The position numbers and the translations under genes were made by a program. Shown piece by piece: positions 1 to 9,496 of a stretch of DNA of 64,000 nt; position 1 is the first letter of the stretch; each line of letters opens with the position of its first letter. Source of the stretch: Roseburia sp. (lineage in GTDB: Bacteria; Bacillota; Clostridia; Lachnospirales; Lachnospiraceae). The stretch is taken from positions 62,001 through 126,000 of the forward strand of contig JAGBEG010000013.1 in the NCBI GenBank assembly GCA_017937095.1, written 5' to 3'. The notes below the pieces were generated by a model. It was not told the DNA's origin. It searched no databases and worked only from the letters and a program-made list of their open reading frames with translations.

Positions 1-137
1 TTCTTTGCGCTGCGCTCCTCATCCTGCAGATCATAGAAAAACACAAGATAGCCCATCCGCTCAAACTGCTCTGCCATCCGGTGTGCAAAATACGCAAGCG
101 TTTCCACACCGCCCTCAAACATTACGATACGTTTCAT
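1..137 (-). CDS. Unidentified protein, N-terminal fragment (runs off left edge)
   Basis: Only the first 45 codons lie in the window; the gene continues beyond position 1. It starts with ATG at 137 on the minus strand, preceded by purine-rich GGAAGTGGGAAA. The protein opens MKRIVMFEGGVETLAYF, followed by an amphipathic helix and a second beta strand (YLVFFYD), which is how a Rossmann-like fold begins. It recalls the N-termini of DUF3880/CgeB-type glycosyltransferases, but 45 residues are too few to assign it. It lies 83 nt downstream of the exporter permease gene on the same strand and could be cotranscribed with it. Confidence 0.55.
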   Translation of the reverse strand, partial: MKRIVMFEGGVETLAYFAHRMAEQFERMGYLVFFYDLQDEERSAK

Positions 138-220
138 ATAGTTTCCCACTTCCATCGTCCTGCTTTTGCCATCATTCGCTCTTGCGGTCGTTTCTTACCG
201 TCTTTCAGCAATCCCGCACG

Positions 221-1474
221 CTATTCATGCCGCAGCGCGTCAATCGGATTAAGGTTCGCCGCCTTATACGATGGGAACACGCCAAAGACAATTCCAATCA
301 CCATGGAGAACGCCACCGCGCCGACCGCCGCCGGAGCGCTGATCGCCACCGGGGTCGTCGTGACGTAGGAAATGATCTGCGCCAGAATAATGCCGACAAT
401 GACACCGATCAATCCGCCAAGGCTTGTGAGCACCGCCGCCTCCGTCAGAAACTGTCCCAGAATACGCGACTTTCTCGCGCCGATTGCTTTCTTAAGACCG
501 ATTTCCTGCGTGCGCTCGGTCACTGATACCAGCATGATATTCATAACGCCGATACCGCCGACAATCAGGGAAATTCCGGCAATCCAGATAAGCATCGTAT
601 TCGTCGAACTGCTCAGTTCCTGAATCTGCTGCGCCTGCTCCATCAGATCCTTCGCCTTGTACGCAATCGTTTCATCCGTCGGAGAAAGATAATCATTTAA
701 AATATCGGCGCACGCCTTGCCCGCGCTTGTCATGTAATCGGTGCTCTCCACACGCAGTACGACGTTCTGCGGCTCGTCATACTGATAGACGATCGGCCAT
801 GTGGTATCGGGAATATACACCGAGCCCGCCGAATCCTGCGCGTATGTATAATAATCCTCAATCGAGTTGATAACGGGTTCAAATGTTTTCGCTTTTGTCA
901 CGATTCCTACCACGACATACGGCTCCTGCTGAATCTCAATCGTATTGCCGACCGCCTCTTCACCCTGAAACAGTGCGTCCGCAGAATCCGTATCGAGAAT
1001 CGCTACCTTGCGGTACTGCGTGAAATCGTCCTCGGTAAAGCCCCTGCCCTCCTTCATGATAAAGTTGCAGGTATCAAAATAGGAAGCGTCAATCCCCTTG
1101 ACATAGCCGCCGGAAAGTCCGGTATTCAGATGATAGACGCCGTTATAATCCTGTCTGCTCAGATAGCGGGATACATTTTCCACATGCGGGATTTCTCTGA
1201 TCTGTTGGGCAACCTCGTCTGTGACTAACGGCACTCCCGCAGGAATCCCGTTATAGGACATTTCATACTCCCATTCGCCCTGAAAAAGCGATACCTCCAC
1301 GGTATTCTCACCGGAGCCGACCAGATTCTGCTTGATCTGCTCATTTGTTCCCTTAATTGTAGATACAATCGCAATAATTGCAGCAATTCCAATGATGATA
1401 CCGAGCATCGTTAAGAAGGAACGCATCTTATGAGACCAGATTCCCTGAAAAGATAATCTTATATTTTCAAACAT
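221..1474 (-). CDS. ABC transporter permease, MacB/FtsX family
   Basis: A 417-residue membrane subunit of a MacB-type (type VII) ABC system. One N-terminal membrane helix (about residues 19-40) is followed by a long extracytoplasmic MacB periplasmic-core-like domain (about 45-285). The C-terminal FtsX domain has three further helices (about 293-320, 345-370 and 380-402). The cytoplasmic loop TERTQEIGLKKAIGAR and the end YKAANLNPIDALR are typical of the family. It is the last gene of a four-gene operon, 11 nt after the second adaptor gene. In this family the ATPase drives conformational coupling to export peptides, antibiotics or lipoproteins; the substrate here is unknown. Confidence 0.9.
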   Translation of the reverse strand: MFENIRLSFQGIWSHKMRSFLTMLGIIIGIAAIIAIVSTIKGTNEQIKQNLVGSGENTVEVSLFQGEWEYEMSYNGIPAGVPLVTDEVAQQIREIPHVENVSRYLSRQDYNGVYHLNTGLSGGYVKGIDASYFDTCNFIMKEGRGFTEDDFTQYRKVAILDTDSADALFQGEEAVGNTIEIQQEPYVVVGIVTKAKTFEPVINSIEDYYTYAQDSAGSVYIPDTTWPIVYQYDEPQNVVLRVESTDYMTSAGKACADILNDYLSPTDETIAYKAKDLMEQAQQIQELSSSTNTMLIWIAGISLIVGGIGVMNIMLVSVTERTQEIGLKKAIGARKSRILGQFLTEAAVLTSLGGLIGVIVGIILAQIISYVTTTPVAISAPAAVGAVAFSMVIGIVFGVFPSYKAANLNPIDALRHE

Positions 1475-1485
1475 ACGTCTCCCTC

Positions 1486-3192
1486 CTAGTAATTGATGTT
1501 AGACGACTCTGTTACCGCCGCCCCCTCCACTGCATTTTTCCCATACGGAAATGCAATGCGGTCCTCCTCGGTAAGTCCTGATTTGATCTCGATTGCCTGA
1601 CCGTACACAGTCCTTCCTGTCACAACGTACTGCTTTTTTAAGCGGTCATTCTCGTCTGCGATCATACAGTAGGATTTGCCATCCTCCTCGCGCACATAAG
1701 CCTTTTCTATGAAAAGTCCGCCCGTCTCCGACTGATTGGTGGAAATCGCCAGATCCACATACTCACCGTTGCGCAGCGCCGAGCTGTCCTCGATATAAGC
1801 CGTGTAAGAATAATAGGAAACGTTCGGATTGCCGTCTCCCCACGAATTACCGGAAACCGGGTAATCGGATATCTCCGTGATCGTCGCCTCAAAGGTCATT
1901 CCGCTCTCCCACGAGTTCGCCGTGACGACCGTTCCGACCTTGATCTGGTCGAGCAAAAGCTCGCTGATCGTACCGCTCACATAGAGCCCTTCATCCCCCG
2001 TCACGACAAGAAACGCCGTTCCCGGCTCCTGCGCCTCATCCGGATCGCCGACCGTCTTTACCACGCCAGCGACCTCGGCGTATACCATTCCATCAGACGC
2101 GCTTTTTTGCATGGATTCCAACTGAAGTTCCTCCTGCCGTCTCTGGATATCCAGCGATTTCAGATTGCTCTCCACATCGGCGATTTCCTTGACCAGTTCC
2201 TCCTGCGTATAGCCCTTCGGCTCCTTCCAGTCCATCATGTACTCGTCAAATCCCTGTATGTACTGCTCCGCATAGGAAAGCGGCGGTACATATTCCTTCC
2301 CGCCAAACACATACCACATGCGATCTTCCTCATATTCCGCCGGGAAAAGATTGCCGTTCAACTCTGCAGTATTCTGCGCCACGGTGTCGTCCACGACAGG
2401 TATTTCCGTAATCTTAATCTCTCCCGATTCAAGCGTCTCAGTCTTCTGCTCCGTCACCATCCTGCCGTCTGCATCCTTCTTGCACACAATGAACTTCACA
2501 TACTTTCCGGGCGTGCCGTCTTCCTGCGGGCGGATATAATTATAAAAACTGCCGTATGCATACGCGTTCTGATTGCAATAATAGATATAAGGATCATCCT
2601 CTGTCCCCGCCGGATACTTAAGCTCTCCAGTCGCCGCATCCCGCGTGACATTATACGGAATCGCCCCCGCCGTCAGATAATTATAGATTCTGTCATCGTT
2701 CTTGTCCGTCTCCGTCAGCGCCTCCGCCGCCCAAAGACGCTCAAGATGCGCGACCTGTTCTTCGTCAATCGTAGGCATTTCCCTGATGATCGGGATTTCC
2801 TTCTTCAATATGCCAAGCTTATAATTTTCTCTCTGAATGTTATTCTCAATCGTGCTGATATCCAGCTTTTTGCGCTCAATATCTATCTGGAGTTCGGCGG
2901 TATCATATGCCATCAGAGGATCACCCTCCTCGACGACGTCGCCCTCCTCCACGAAAATTTCCCGGATTGTCTTGGAGTCCTCGAGATAGATTTCCTGTGA
3001 GGAATCGTTCGTCACCATGCCGTAGCTTGTCTCCGTATCTCCCCAGTAGCCCCAGTTGATATAAGAGACAGGCTGTACCTCCGCCACGAGATTCTTATCC
3101 TGATAGGATTTGTAGCCGTAGACGCCGCCTGCGGCTGCTCCGAGGACGACCGCAATACCGACAATCACCGCAATGACTTTCTTTATCTTCAT
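1486..3192 (-). CDS. Efflux adaptor (HlyD/MacA-like membrane fusion protein), second of two
   Basis: A 568-residue protein with an N-terminal membrane anchor (about residues 6-27) and an extracytoplasmic part. A biotinyl-lipoyl-like beta segment (VVEEGDPLMAYDTAELQ) leads into a helical hairpin with predicted coiled coil (about 105-130 and 340-370) that brackets an insertion of about 200 residues. Beta-barrel and membrane-proximal domains follow. The start codon overlaps the end of the ATPase gene by 4 nt. MacA/YknX-type adaptors in Gram-positives assist a MacB-like permease. The large insertion and the presence of a second adaptor in the same operon are unusual. Confidence 0.82.
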   Translation of the reverse strand: MKIKKVIAVIVGIAVVLGAAAGGVYGYKSYQDKNLVAEVQPVSYINWGYWGDTETSYGMVTNDSSQEIYLEDSKTIREIFVEEGDVVEEGDPLMAYDTAELQIDIERKKLDISTIENNIQRENYKLGILKKEIPIIREMPTIDEEQVAHLERLWAAEALTETDKNDDRIYNYLTAGAIPYNVTRDAATGELKYPAGTEDDPYIYYCNQNAYAYGSFYNYIRPQEDGTPGKYVKFIVCKKDADGRMVTEQKTETLESGEIKITEIPVVDDTVAQNTAELNGNLFPAEYEEDRMWYVFGGKEYVPPLSYAEQYIQGFDEYMMDWKEPKGYTQEELVKEIADVESNLKSLDIQRRQEELQLESMQKSASDGMVYAEVAGVVKTVGDPDEAQEPGTAFLVVTGDEGLYVSGTISELLLDQIKVGTVVTANSWESGMTFEATITEISDYPVSGNSWGDGNPNVSYYSYTAYIEDSSALRNGEYVDLAISTNQSETGGLFIEKAYVREEDGKSYCMIADENDRLKKQYVVTGRTVYGQAIEIKSGLTEEDRIAFPYGKNAVEGAAVTESSNINY

Positions 3193-3878
3193 GCTCCCGC
3201 TTTGTCCTCCTCTCCCTCAAAAATCTCGCCGTCAATGATCCGCACGATCCGCTTTGCATTCGCCGCGATCTTAGGATCGTGGGTAATCATGACAATCGTG
3301 ACCCCCTCCTCGTTGAGCTTGCCAAAAAGCTCCATGATCTGCTCGCCCGACTTGGAGTCAAGCGCTCCTGTCGGCTCATCCGCCAGAAGGATCTTCGGAT
3401 TGTTCACCATCGCCCTCGCGATTGCCACGCGCTGTTTCTGACCACCGGAGAGCTGGGTCGGCTTGAAATTTACGCGATCGCCCAGTCCCACACGCTCCAA
3501 TGCCTTTGTCGCGCGAAGCTTCCGCTCCTTCTTGCGCACGCCCGCATAACTGAGCGGCAGCGCTACATTTTCCGCAGCGCTCTCGCGCGGCATCAGATGA
3601 AAGCTCTGAAACACGAAGCCAATGCTCTTAAGCCGGAGATCGGACAACTCCCTGTCCTTTAACTTTGATACGTTTTCTCCTGCCAGTTCATACATGCCGC
3701 TCGTCGGCTTATCCAGACAGCCGATAATATTCATCAGCGTCGTTTTCCCGGAACCGGACGGTCCCATGATCGCAACATACTCGCCCTCTTCCACAGTGAG
3801 GCAGACATCCTTTAACACCGGAACCACCAGTTTATCCTGCTGGTAATCCTTATAAATATTCTGCAGATTCAGTATCAT
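3189..3878 (-). CDS. ABC transporter ATP-binding protein (MacB/LolD type)
   Basis: A 229-residue ATPase with every motif in place: Walker A GPSGSGKTT (39-47), Q-loop around Q91, signature LSGGQKQR (143-150), Walker B ILLADEPTGALD (163-174) and switch histidine H200. The DEPTGALD form is characteristic of the lipoprotein/macrolide exporter family. It overlaps the upstream adaptor gene and the downstream adaptor gene by 4 nt each, so translation is probably coupled. It should energise the permease encoded at 221-1474 from the cytoplasmic face. Confidence 0.95.
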   Translation of the reverse strand: MILNLQNIYKDYQQDKLVVPVLKDVCLTVEEGEYVAIMGPSGSGKTTLMNIIGCLDKPTSGMYELAGENVSKLKDRELSDLRLKSIGFVFQSFHLMPRESAAENVALPLSYAGVRKKERKLRATKALERVGLGDRVNFKPTQLSGGQKQRVAIARAMVNNPKILLADEPTGALDSKSGEQIMELFGKLNEEGVTIVMITHDPKIAANAKRIVRIIDGEIFEGEEDKAGA

Positions 3879-5359
3879 TCGACCACCTCCGCCTCCGTGT
3901 CATCCGCTGCGGGCATCGTCTCCGCGCCGTCCTCAGTGAGCATCATCTCCGTGCCGTCTTCCGGGATAAATTCCGTGCCGTCCTCCATATACAGCGCTTC
4001 GCCGTCCATGGCATTATATTCGTCGATTCCCATCATGCCGTCCATGCTCTCCGTGCCGTACACGGATTCATCCTCCACCGGCTGATTATAAAGCGGTGAA
4101 CTATAATCCACCTCCATCTCATCTGTCACGCAGGTCACACCCTCATAAAGCCCTGCCATCGGCCATGTGATGTAGTCGTCCGCGGAAAGCCCCGACAGAA
4201 TCTCGTACTCATCCATATCCGCATCATACTGACCCAGTTCCACATAGCGTTTCTCCAGACGGTTCTTTTCATTTGCCACCCAGACATAGGGACCCTCTTC
4301 CGCCTGCACATCCGACTCCGCTTCTGTTCCCGGTTCTATGCCGTTCCAGACGCCGTCTGCCTGTACAATATAGGAGCCGTACAGCCAGAGTCCTTCCTTC
4401 GTCTCTTCCTGCCCCTGATCCAACTCTATGTATACATGCTGTCCCAGAATCAAACCGTCCGCCGAATCCAGCTCGATATAAAACGGATATTTTGACGCCA
4501 TCTGCGTATCTCCGTCCGCTGACGATACATAGTAACCGTTATTGTTCCCCTGGCTCGGGTTCTCCGTATCAATTTCAGCGATTGCACCCGTCCATGTCTT
4601 CTCACTGTCCACACGCGAACGCACGACGACCTCCTGTCCCTCGGAGAGCGTCCAGATATTCTGCTCGTCAATGCTTCCCTTCACACGATACTGACCCGTC
4701 TGTAAAATTGTCATGAACGGCGCTGTATTTCCGTTGCTGTCCATTCCCTTCTCGTTAATCTCCTTGACAATACCGCCGGACTTGCTCGTAACCGATGAAT
4801 TATCCACCTGCTTCTGGAATTTGGAAATTTCAAGCTGCTTGCTCTCCAGATCGAACTTCTTCTGCGCAATCTGGTTCTGGATATTCTGAATCTGCGTCGT
4901 ATAGGTAAAACGGTCTTCCTCCGCCACCGTCTCGCTTTCCTTCATCAGAGTCTCAATCTGCTTATTGTAGTTATCAATATCATTGTTGATGCTCTCTACC
5001 TCCAGATTCGCCTGCGCGATCTGCATCTTAAGGTCGCTCGTATCATAAGTCACCAGCGTCTGCCCCTCTTCCACGACCTCGCCGACCTCGACCTTGATCT
5101 CCTCAATCGTTCGGGACGAATCCACATGCACCTCATAAGAGTCCTGCGACTCCACTGTTCCGTTATAGCGGTTGGAAATACCGGAATACTGGTTCATGAT
5201 CTTAGAGACCTTCTCCACATATACTTTGTCCTCTGCGCTCCCATCCTGAAAAAAAGGCAGCGCCCCCGTAATAGCATCCCTGAAATAAAAGCCTGCTCCG
5301 CCCAGCGCCACTGCCGCCACGACGACCCCAATCAATATTCCGATCTTTTTCTTACTCAT
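3875..5359 (-). CDS. Efflux adaptor (HlyD/MacA-like membrane fusion protein), first of two
   Basis: A 494-residue protein. I chose ATG 5359 (MSKKKIGILIG) rather than the longer reading frame because AGGGAGG lies 6 nt upstream. A membrane anchor (about residues 7-27) is followed by a lipoyl-like segment (VGEVVEEGQTLVTYDTSDLK), a coiled-coil hairpin (about 110-180), a second lipoyl half and beta-barrel domains. The last roughly 90 residues are rich in Asp, Glu, Met and Tyr and look disordered. It is the first gene of the exporter operon and overlaps the ATPase gene by 4 nt. Confidence 0.85.
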   Translation of the reverse strand: MSKKKIGILIGVVVAAVALGGAGFYFRDAITGALPFFQDGSAEDKVYVEKVSKIMNQYSGISNRYNGTVESQDSYEVHVDSSRTIEEIKVEVGEVVEEGQTLVTYDTSDLKMQIAQANLEVESINNDIDNYNKQIETLMKESETVAEEDRFTYTTQIQNIQNQIAQKKFDLESKQLEISKFQKQVDNSSVTSKSGGIVKEINEKGMDSNGNTAPFMTILQTGQYRVKGSIDEQNIWTLSEGQEVVVRSRVDSEKTWTGAIAEIDTENPSQGNNNGYYVSSADGDTQMASKYPFYIELDSADGLILGQHVYIELDQGQEETKEGLWLYGSYIVQADGVWNGIEPGTEAESDVQAEEGPYVWVANEKNRLEKRYVELGQYDADMDEYEILSGLSADDYITWPMAGLYEGVTCVTDEMEVDYSSPLYNQPVEDESVYGTESMDGMMGIDEYNAMDGEALYMEDGTEFIPEDGTEMMLTEDGAETMPAADDTEAEVVE

Positions 5360-5475
5360 ACCAATCCTCCCTGTTTTCCTCCCACCGAAAAGGTAACTAC
5401 TGCTACTTCTATTGTAGCATCTTTGCACCCCAATATATAGTGTTTTATTCTTAATTCTTTTTAAATACAGGCACT

Positions 5476-5512
5476 AAAAAAGCAGCGGAAGCCTTTCAAA
5501 TGCTTCCGCTGC
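5476..5512 (-). terminator. Rho-independent terminator of glyA
   Basis: On the minus strand an 11-bp perfect stem GCAGCGGAAGC/GCTTCCGCTGC with a 9-nt loop is followed by TTTTTT. It starts 16 nt past the glyA stop codon. Confidence 0.92.
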
Positions 5513-5527
5513 CGCTGTTCATTTCTC

Positions 5528-6766
5528 TTACTTTAACGGGTACTTCTCTGTGAGGGATTTTACAATCGCTCTTGCATTCTCTGCTGCCGGCTCACCCTCT
5601 TTGATCATCATTGCAATCGCCTCTGCGATCTGATCCATATCTGCGGTATTCAGTCCTCTGGAGGTTACCGCCGGTGTACCAAGGCGCACGCCGCTCGTCA
5701 CGAACGGAGACTTCGGATCGTTCGGAATCGTGTTCTTGTTACAGGTGATATTCACGGAATCGAGCAGCTTCTCGACTGCCTTTCCGGTCTGGTCGAAGTT
5801 CGTCAGATCCACGAGCATCAGGTGATTGTCCGTACCGCCGGATACGATCTTGATACCGCGGTTCATAAGACCCGCGCAAAGCGCCTGCGCATTGTCGATA
5901 ACGCCCTGCTGGTATACCTTGAACTCCGGCTGCAATGCCTCCTTAAAGCAGACCGCCTTCGCTGCAATCACGTGCATCAGAGGACCGCCCTGGATTCCCG
6001 GGAAAATCGCCTTGTTGAAGTTATACTTATCCGCCGCTTCCTGATTGCAGAGAATCATACCGCCGCGCGGTCCGCGCAGCGTCTTGTGGGTCGTAGTCGT
6101 CACAACATCTGCGTATGGGATCGGGCTTGGATGCAGTCCTGCGGCTACAAGCCCCGCGATATGCGCCATATCCACCATCAGCACCGCACCGCATGCATCT
6201 GCGATCTCGCGGAACTTCTTAAAGTCGATCGTGCGCGCGTAAGCGCTCGCCCCTGCAATGATCATCTTCGGCTTGCACTCCATGGCAATCTCCATGACCT
6301 TATCATAATCGATGAATCCCTCGTCATTGACGCCGTAAGGTACGATATGAAAATATGTACCGGAGAAATTGACCGGTGAACCGTGTGTCAGATGTCCGCC
6401 GTGATCTAAGTTCATCCCCATCACCGTATCGCCCGGCTTTAAGATGGCGAACTGTACCGCCATATTTGCCTGTGCGCCGGAATGCGGCTGTACATTGACA
6501 TAATCGCAGCCGAACAGTTCCTTCGCGCGTTCTCTTGCAAGCTCCTCAACGACGTCCACACACTCGCAACCGCCATAGTAACGCTTTGTGGGATATCCCT
6601 CCGCGTATTTATTTGTCAGGACACTGCCCATTGCTGACATCACTGCGGGACTTACCCAGTTCTCCGAAGCAATCAGCTCAATATGGCTGCTCTGTCTGGC
6701 GAACTCATCCTTTATCGCCTGTGCAATCTCCACGTCGACCGCTTCGATATCTTCCATTGTATACAT
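5528..6766 (-). CDS. glyA: Serine hydroxymethyltransferase
   Basis: A 412-residue PLP enzyme interconverting serine plus tetrahydrofolate with glycine plus 5,10-methylene-THF, the main source of one-carbon units. The length is normal for bacterial GlyA. Visible motifs are [15 protein letters not shown] near the N-terminus, the PLP-lysine segment [15 protein letters not shown] (Lys near 225) and [15 protein letters not shown] near the C-terminus. The ATG at 6766 has GGGAG 9 nt upstream. The gene is monocistronic, with its own sigmaA promoter, a structured leader and a terminator. Confidence 0.98.
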   Translation of the reverse strand: MYTMEDIEAVDVEIAQAIKDEFARQSSHIELIASENWVSPAVMSAMGSVLTNKYAEGYPTKRYYGGCECVDVVEELARERAKELFGCDYVNVQPHSGAQANMAVQFAILKPGDTVMGMNLDHGGHLTHGSPVNFSGTYFHIVPYGVNDEGFIDYDKVMEIAMECKPKMIIAGASAYARTIDFKKFREIADACGAVLMVDMAHIAGLVAAGLHPSPIPYADVVTTTTHKTLRGPRGGMILCNQEAADKYNFNKAIFPGIQGGPLMHVIAAKAVCFKEALQPEFKVYQQGVIDNAQALCAGLMNRGIKIVSGGTDNHLMLVDLTNFDQTGKAVEKLLDSVNITCNKNTIPNDPKSPFVTSGVRLGTPAVTSRGLNTADMDQIAEAIAMMIKEGEPAAENARAIVKSLTEKYPLK

Positions 6767-6805
6767 GGTGTATATTCTCCCTTCCTGATTCGGTTTGCTG
6801 TCTTT

Positions 6806-6833
6806 CTGTGAAAAACATCTGTCTTTTTCACAG
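6806..6833 (-). promoter_or_regulatory. Hairpin in the glyA leader
   Basis: A 10-bp stem CTGTGAAAAA/TTTTTCACAG with an 8-nt loop sits between the glyA promoter and its ribosome-binding site. It is not followed by a U-run, so it is not a simple terminator, and it shows no glycine-riboswitch features. It could be an RNA element or a DNA operator. Confidence 0.45.
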
Positions 6834-6844
6834 CTATAGTTATC

Positions 6845-6873
6845 ATTATATATGACTTTCCTTCTTTTCGCAA
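6845..6873 (-). promoter_or_regulatory. sigmaA promoter of glyA
   Basis: On the minus strand, -35 TTGCGA, a 17-nt spacer and -10 TATAAT. Transcription would begin about 70-75 nt before the glyA ATG. Confidence 0.8.
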
Positions 6874-6904
6874 TTATAAAAGCACCACTTCCTATAACAT
6901 TTTA

Positions 6905-7177
6905 TTATAGAAAATATAAGCGCATCCCATAAATGGCAAGCGCCGTCTGACAGAGCAGAATGAGAGGCATCCCGACCACAAAATACCAATGCCTTGTTTT
7001 GTGCCGGAACAGATACATTCCCGCCCATGTGCCGATGCTGCCCCCGAGCAGGCTGCATCCGAAAAGCACCTTTTCCGGTACGCGCCACATACGATTTTTC
7101 GCCCGCCGCTTATCCGTCCACATCAGATATACGCCGAGCAGGTTCATCACCGCAAGATACAGCGCCATCCACTTCAT
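6905..7177 (-). CDS. DUF1294 family small membrane protein
   Basis: A 90-residue protein if started at ATG 7177 (MKWMALYLAVMN), chosen because the conserved family region begins there and GGACGGTGG precedes it. It shows the DUF1294 signature: DKRRAKNRMWRVPEKVL, then LLGGSIGTWAGMYLFRHKT, then a hydrophobic C-terminal helix. About three membrane segments are expected. Function is unknown; the domain is sometimes fused to cold-shock domains in other bacteria, but not here. It lies between the glyA promoter and the secDF terminator and seems to stand alone. Confidence 0.88.
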   Translation of the reverse strand: MKWMALYLAVMNLLGVYLMWTDKRRAKNRMWRVPEKVLFGCSLLGGSIGTWAGMYLFRHKTRHWYFVVGMPLILLCQTALAIYGMRLYFL

Positions 7178-7202
7178 CAAAACCACCGTCCTTTCCGCCT
7201 CA

Positions 7203-7244
7203 AAAACAAACGCGGCGCATTCCAAAAACAGAATACGCCGCGTT
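7203..7244 (-). terminator. Rho-independent terminator of the SCIFF-secDF operon
   Basis: On the minus strand the stem AACGCGGCG (extended by ATTC) pairs with GAAT-CGCCGCGTT around a T-rich loop and is followed by TGTTTTTG. It lies 55 nt past the secDF stop codon. Confidence 0.85.
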
Positions 7245-7299
7245 CCTCTCCCGTCTCAACGCCCCAGCGGTCAGCCGCAAGGCATCTTCCAAAATGCAT

Positions 7300-9462
7300 T
7301 TACTTATCCGAAACCTTATTTTTTCCAAGATGCACTTTCATGACATACCACAGCTCTGTTGCAATACAGATCGATGAATAAGCGCCGCAGATCAGACCCG
7401 CCATCAGCGGAAGCGCAAATTCACGGATGCTTGCAACACCGAGGATAAAGAGCATGAATACCATAATAAATGTCGTGATCGAGGTATTGATGCTTCGTGA
7501 AAGCGTCTGTGTGAGGCTTCGGTTCGCGACCTCCGCCAGTGTCTCCGGCGTCTGGCGCGCAGCCGTCTTGCCGAGATTCTCACGGATACGGTCAAAGATG
7601 ACGATCGTATCGTTGACAGAATATCCGATAATCGTCAGCATACATGCAATAAACGTATTGCCGACAGAAATACGAAGCAGTGCGTAAACCGCGAGCACAA
7701 CGAGCACATCATGGAGCAGCGCAGCAATCGCGCTGGCGCCAAAGCGGATATCCTTAAAGCGGAACCAGATGTAAATCAGCATACAGATTGTAGAGACAAG
7801 CACTGCGACCACAGCATCGGAACGCATTTCCCCGCTGACCGTAGAGCTGATGCTCTGCGAGGTAATTGTAGACTCATCCACGTCAAAATTCTCCGCAAGC
7901 GCCGTATTTAACTGCTCCCGCTCCTCCAGGGAAAGCGTGCGCGTCTTGATCGTAATCTGGGTGGTTCCCTCCACCTTGTTCGCCATGATATCTTTTTCGC
8001 CGATAATATCTGCAACCACCGGGACGATCTCGTTCTCGATGTCCTCAATCGTGTATTCCTTGCCGAAATCAGCCGTCGTGGAAGTACCTCCGACGAAGTC
8101 AAGACCATAGTTGAGCGCATTGCCGCCGTTCGCCGCATGAACTGCCATTCCGATAAAGCCCGCCGCGATCACAATTCCGGAAAACGCAAAAAATACTGCT
8201 TTTTTGCCAAGGAAATTGACCGTTTTTCTCTCCTTTGCACGACCGTAGAACTTCTCGTCCTTAAAGCCTAACGCATAGAAAGAGTAGAGAATCCATCTTG
8301 TCACAACAAGCGCCGTGAACATGGATAATATAATACCGATCATCAACGTATATGCAAAGCCCTTTACCGTACCCGAGCCGAGCGCCATCAGCACGATTGC
8401 CGCGAGCATGGTCGTGATATTTCCGTCAAGAATGGCGGACATCGCCTTCTTAAAACCGATTTTCATGGAAGAATGAACGGTCTTTCCCGTCGCGATCTCC
8501 TCACGGATACGCGCAAAAATAATGACATTCGCGTCTACCGCCATACCGATACCCAGAATGATACCTGCAATACCCGGCAGGGTCAGCGTAATTTCAAACA
8601 GATATAAGGTCGCAATGACAAGCCCTGTGTAGATAGCAAGCGCAATCGACGCTGCAACACCCGGAACTGCATACATCACGATCATAAATACCATAACGAT
8701 GACGAGTCCGATTGCCGCCGCCTTAAGGCTGGAAGAAATCGCCTGGCTTCCAAGCTGCGCCCCTACGACGCTGGACTCCAATTCCTGAAGCTCTAAGGAC
8801 AGGGAACCGATACGGATCTGTGTTGCGAGGGTTTCCGCCTCCTCATATGTCTTCATACCGGAAATCTGCGCCGTACCGCCTGTAATCGCCTGCTTTACCT
8901 GCGGATAACTGATAATCTCACCGTCGTATACGATCGGGAGATACCCGCCGACGTTGTTTGAGGTCGCCTCTGCAAATACCTCCGCCCCCTCATCCGTCAG
9001 GGTAAGGGAAACGACATACTCGTTGCTGCCATATTCATTCTGAATGGTTCCCGCCTGTGCATCCGCCACCTGGTCACCGGTCATATATACGGTTCCGTCC
9101 GAATACTGGAACTCGAGAGAACCCGGATTTCCAAGTTCCTCCAAAATAGCGTTCGCATCCGATACACCCGGAATCTCAACCGTGATACGGTCGTCTCCTA
9201 CCTGATAGACCGACGCCTCCGTGCTGTATCCCTCGACACGCTTCTGCAGCTTGTAGATTGTGTCGCTCATATCCTCTGCACTCGGATTCTCGTCCATGAC
9301 CTGATAGGTGATGGACACACCGCCGGAAAGATCAAGACCGAGCGGAATGCTCATCGTCTCTCCGATACCTGTCGACGAAAGAATAATGGATGCATAGTAG
9401 GCAAGTCCTGCCAGCGCAGCAAGAATTACAATCAAAATGACTGCCGCTTTACTCTTCTTCAT
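7300..9462 (-). CDS. secDF: Protein translocase subunit SecDF (fused)
   Basis: A 720-residue fusion of SecD and SecF, the proton-driven accessory unit that helps pull proteins through SecYEG. The SecD half (about 1-405) has a first membrane helix, the family segment PLGLDLSGGVSITYQV, the P1 extracytoplasmic domain and five further helices. The SecF half (about 410-720) carries GLDFVGGTSTTADFG, its own extracytoplasmic domain and the segment GYSVNDTIVIFDRIREN. Fused SecDF is common in Firmicutes. It is 34 nt downstream of the SCIFF maturase gene, the conserved clostridial arrangement, and is the last gene of the operon. Confidence 0.97.
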   Translation of the reverse strand: MKKSKAAVILIVILAALAGLAYYASIILSSTGIGETMSIPLGLDLSGGVSITYQVMDENPSAEDMSDTIYKLQKRVEGYSTEASVYQVGDDRITVEIPGVSDANAILEELGNPGSLEFQYSDGTVYMTGDQVADAQAGTIQNEYGSNEYVVSLTLTDEGAEVFAEATSNNVGGYLPIVYDGEIISYPQVKQAITGGTAQISGMKTYEEAETLATQIRIGSLSLELQELESSVVGAQLGSQAISSSLKAAAIGLVIVMVFMIVMYAVPGVAASIALAIYTGLVIATLYLFEITLTLPGIAGIILGIGMAVDANVIIFARIREEIATGKTVHSSMKIGFKKAMSAILDGNITTMLAAIVLMALGSGTVKGFAYTLMIGIILSMFTALVVTRWILYSFYALGFKDEKFYGRAKERKTVNFLGKKAVFFAFSGIVIAAGFIGMAVHAANGGNALNYGLDFVGGTSTTADFGKEYTIEDIENEIVPVVADIIGEKDIMANKVEGTTQITIKTRTLSLEEREQLNTALAENFDVDESTITSQSISSTVSGEMRSDAVVAVLVSTICMLIYIWFRFKDIRFGASAIAALLHDVLVVLAVYALLRISVGNTFIACMLTIIGYSVNDTIVIFDRIRENLGKTAARQTPETLAEVANRSLTQTLSRSINTSITTFIMVFMLFILGVASIREFALPLMAGLICGAYSSICIATELWYVMKVHLGKNKVSDK

Positions 9463-9496
9463 GTTCTTTTCCTCTCTCTCTGAACCAAACGCGCCT

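Noticed and set aside
2107-3000. Long plus-strand frame opposite the second adaptor gene
   Set aside because: Shadow of a well-supported minus-strand gene; Arg/Ile/Leu-rich without recognisable domains.
6774-6844. Glycine riboswitch in the glyA leader
   Set aside because: Leader is only about 70 nt, with one simple hairpin and none of the tandem aptamer core.
6846-7088. Minus-strand frame of 80 residues overlapping the DUF1294 gene
   Set aside because: It lies in another frame of the same strand, lacks family features and extends into the glyA promoter.
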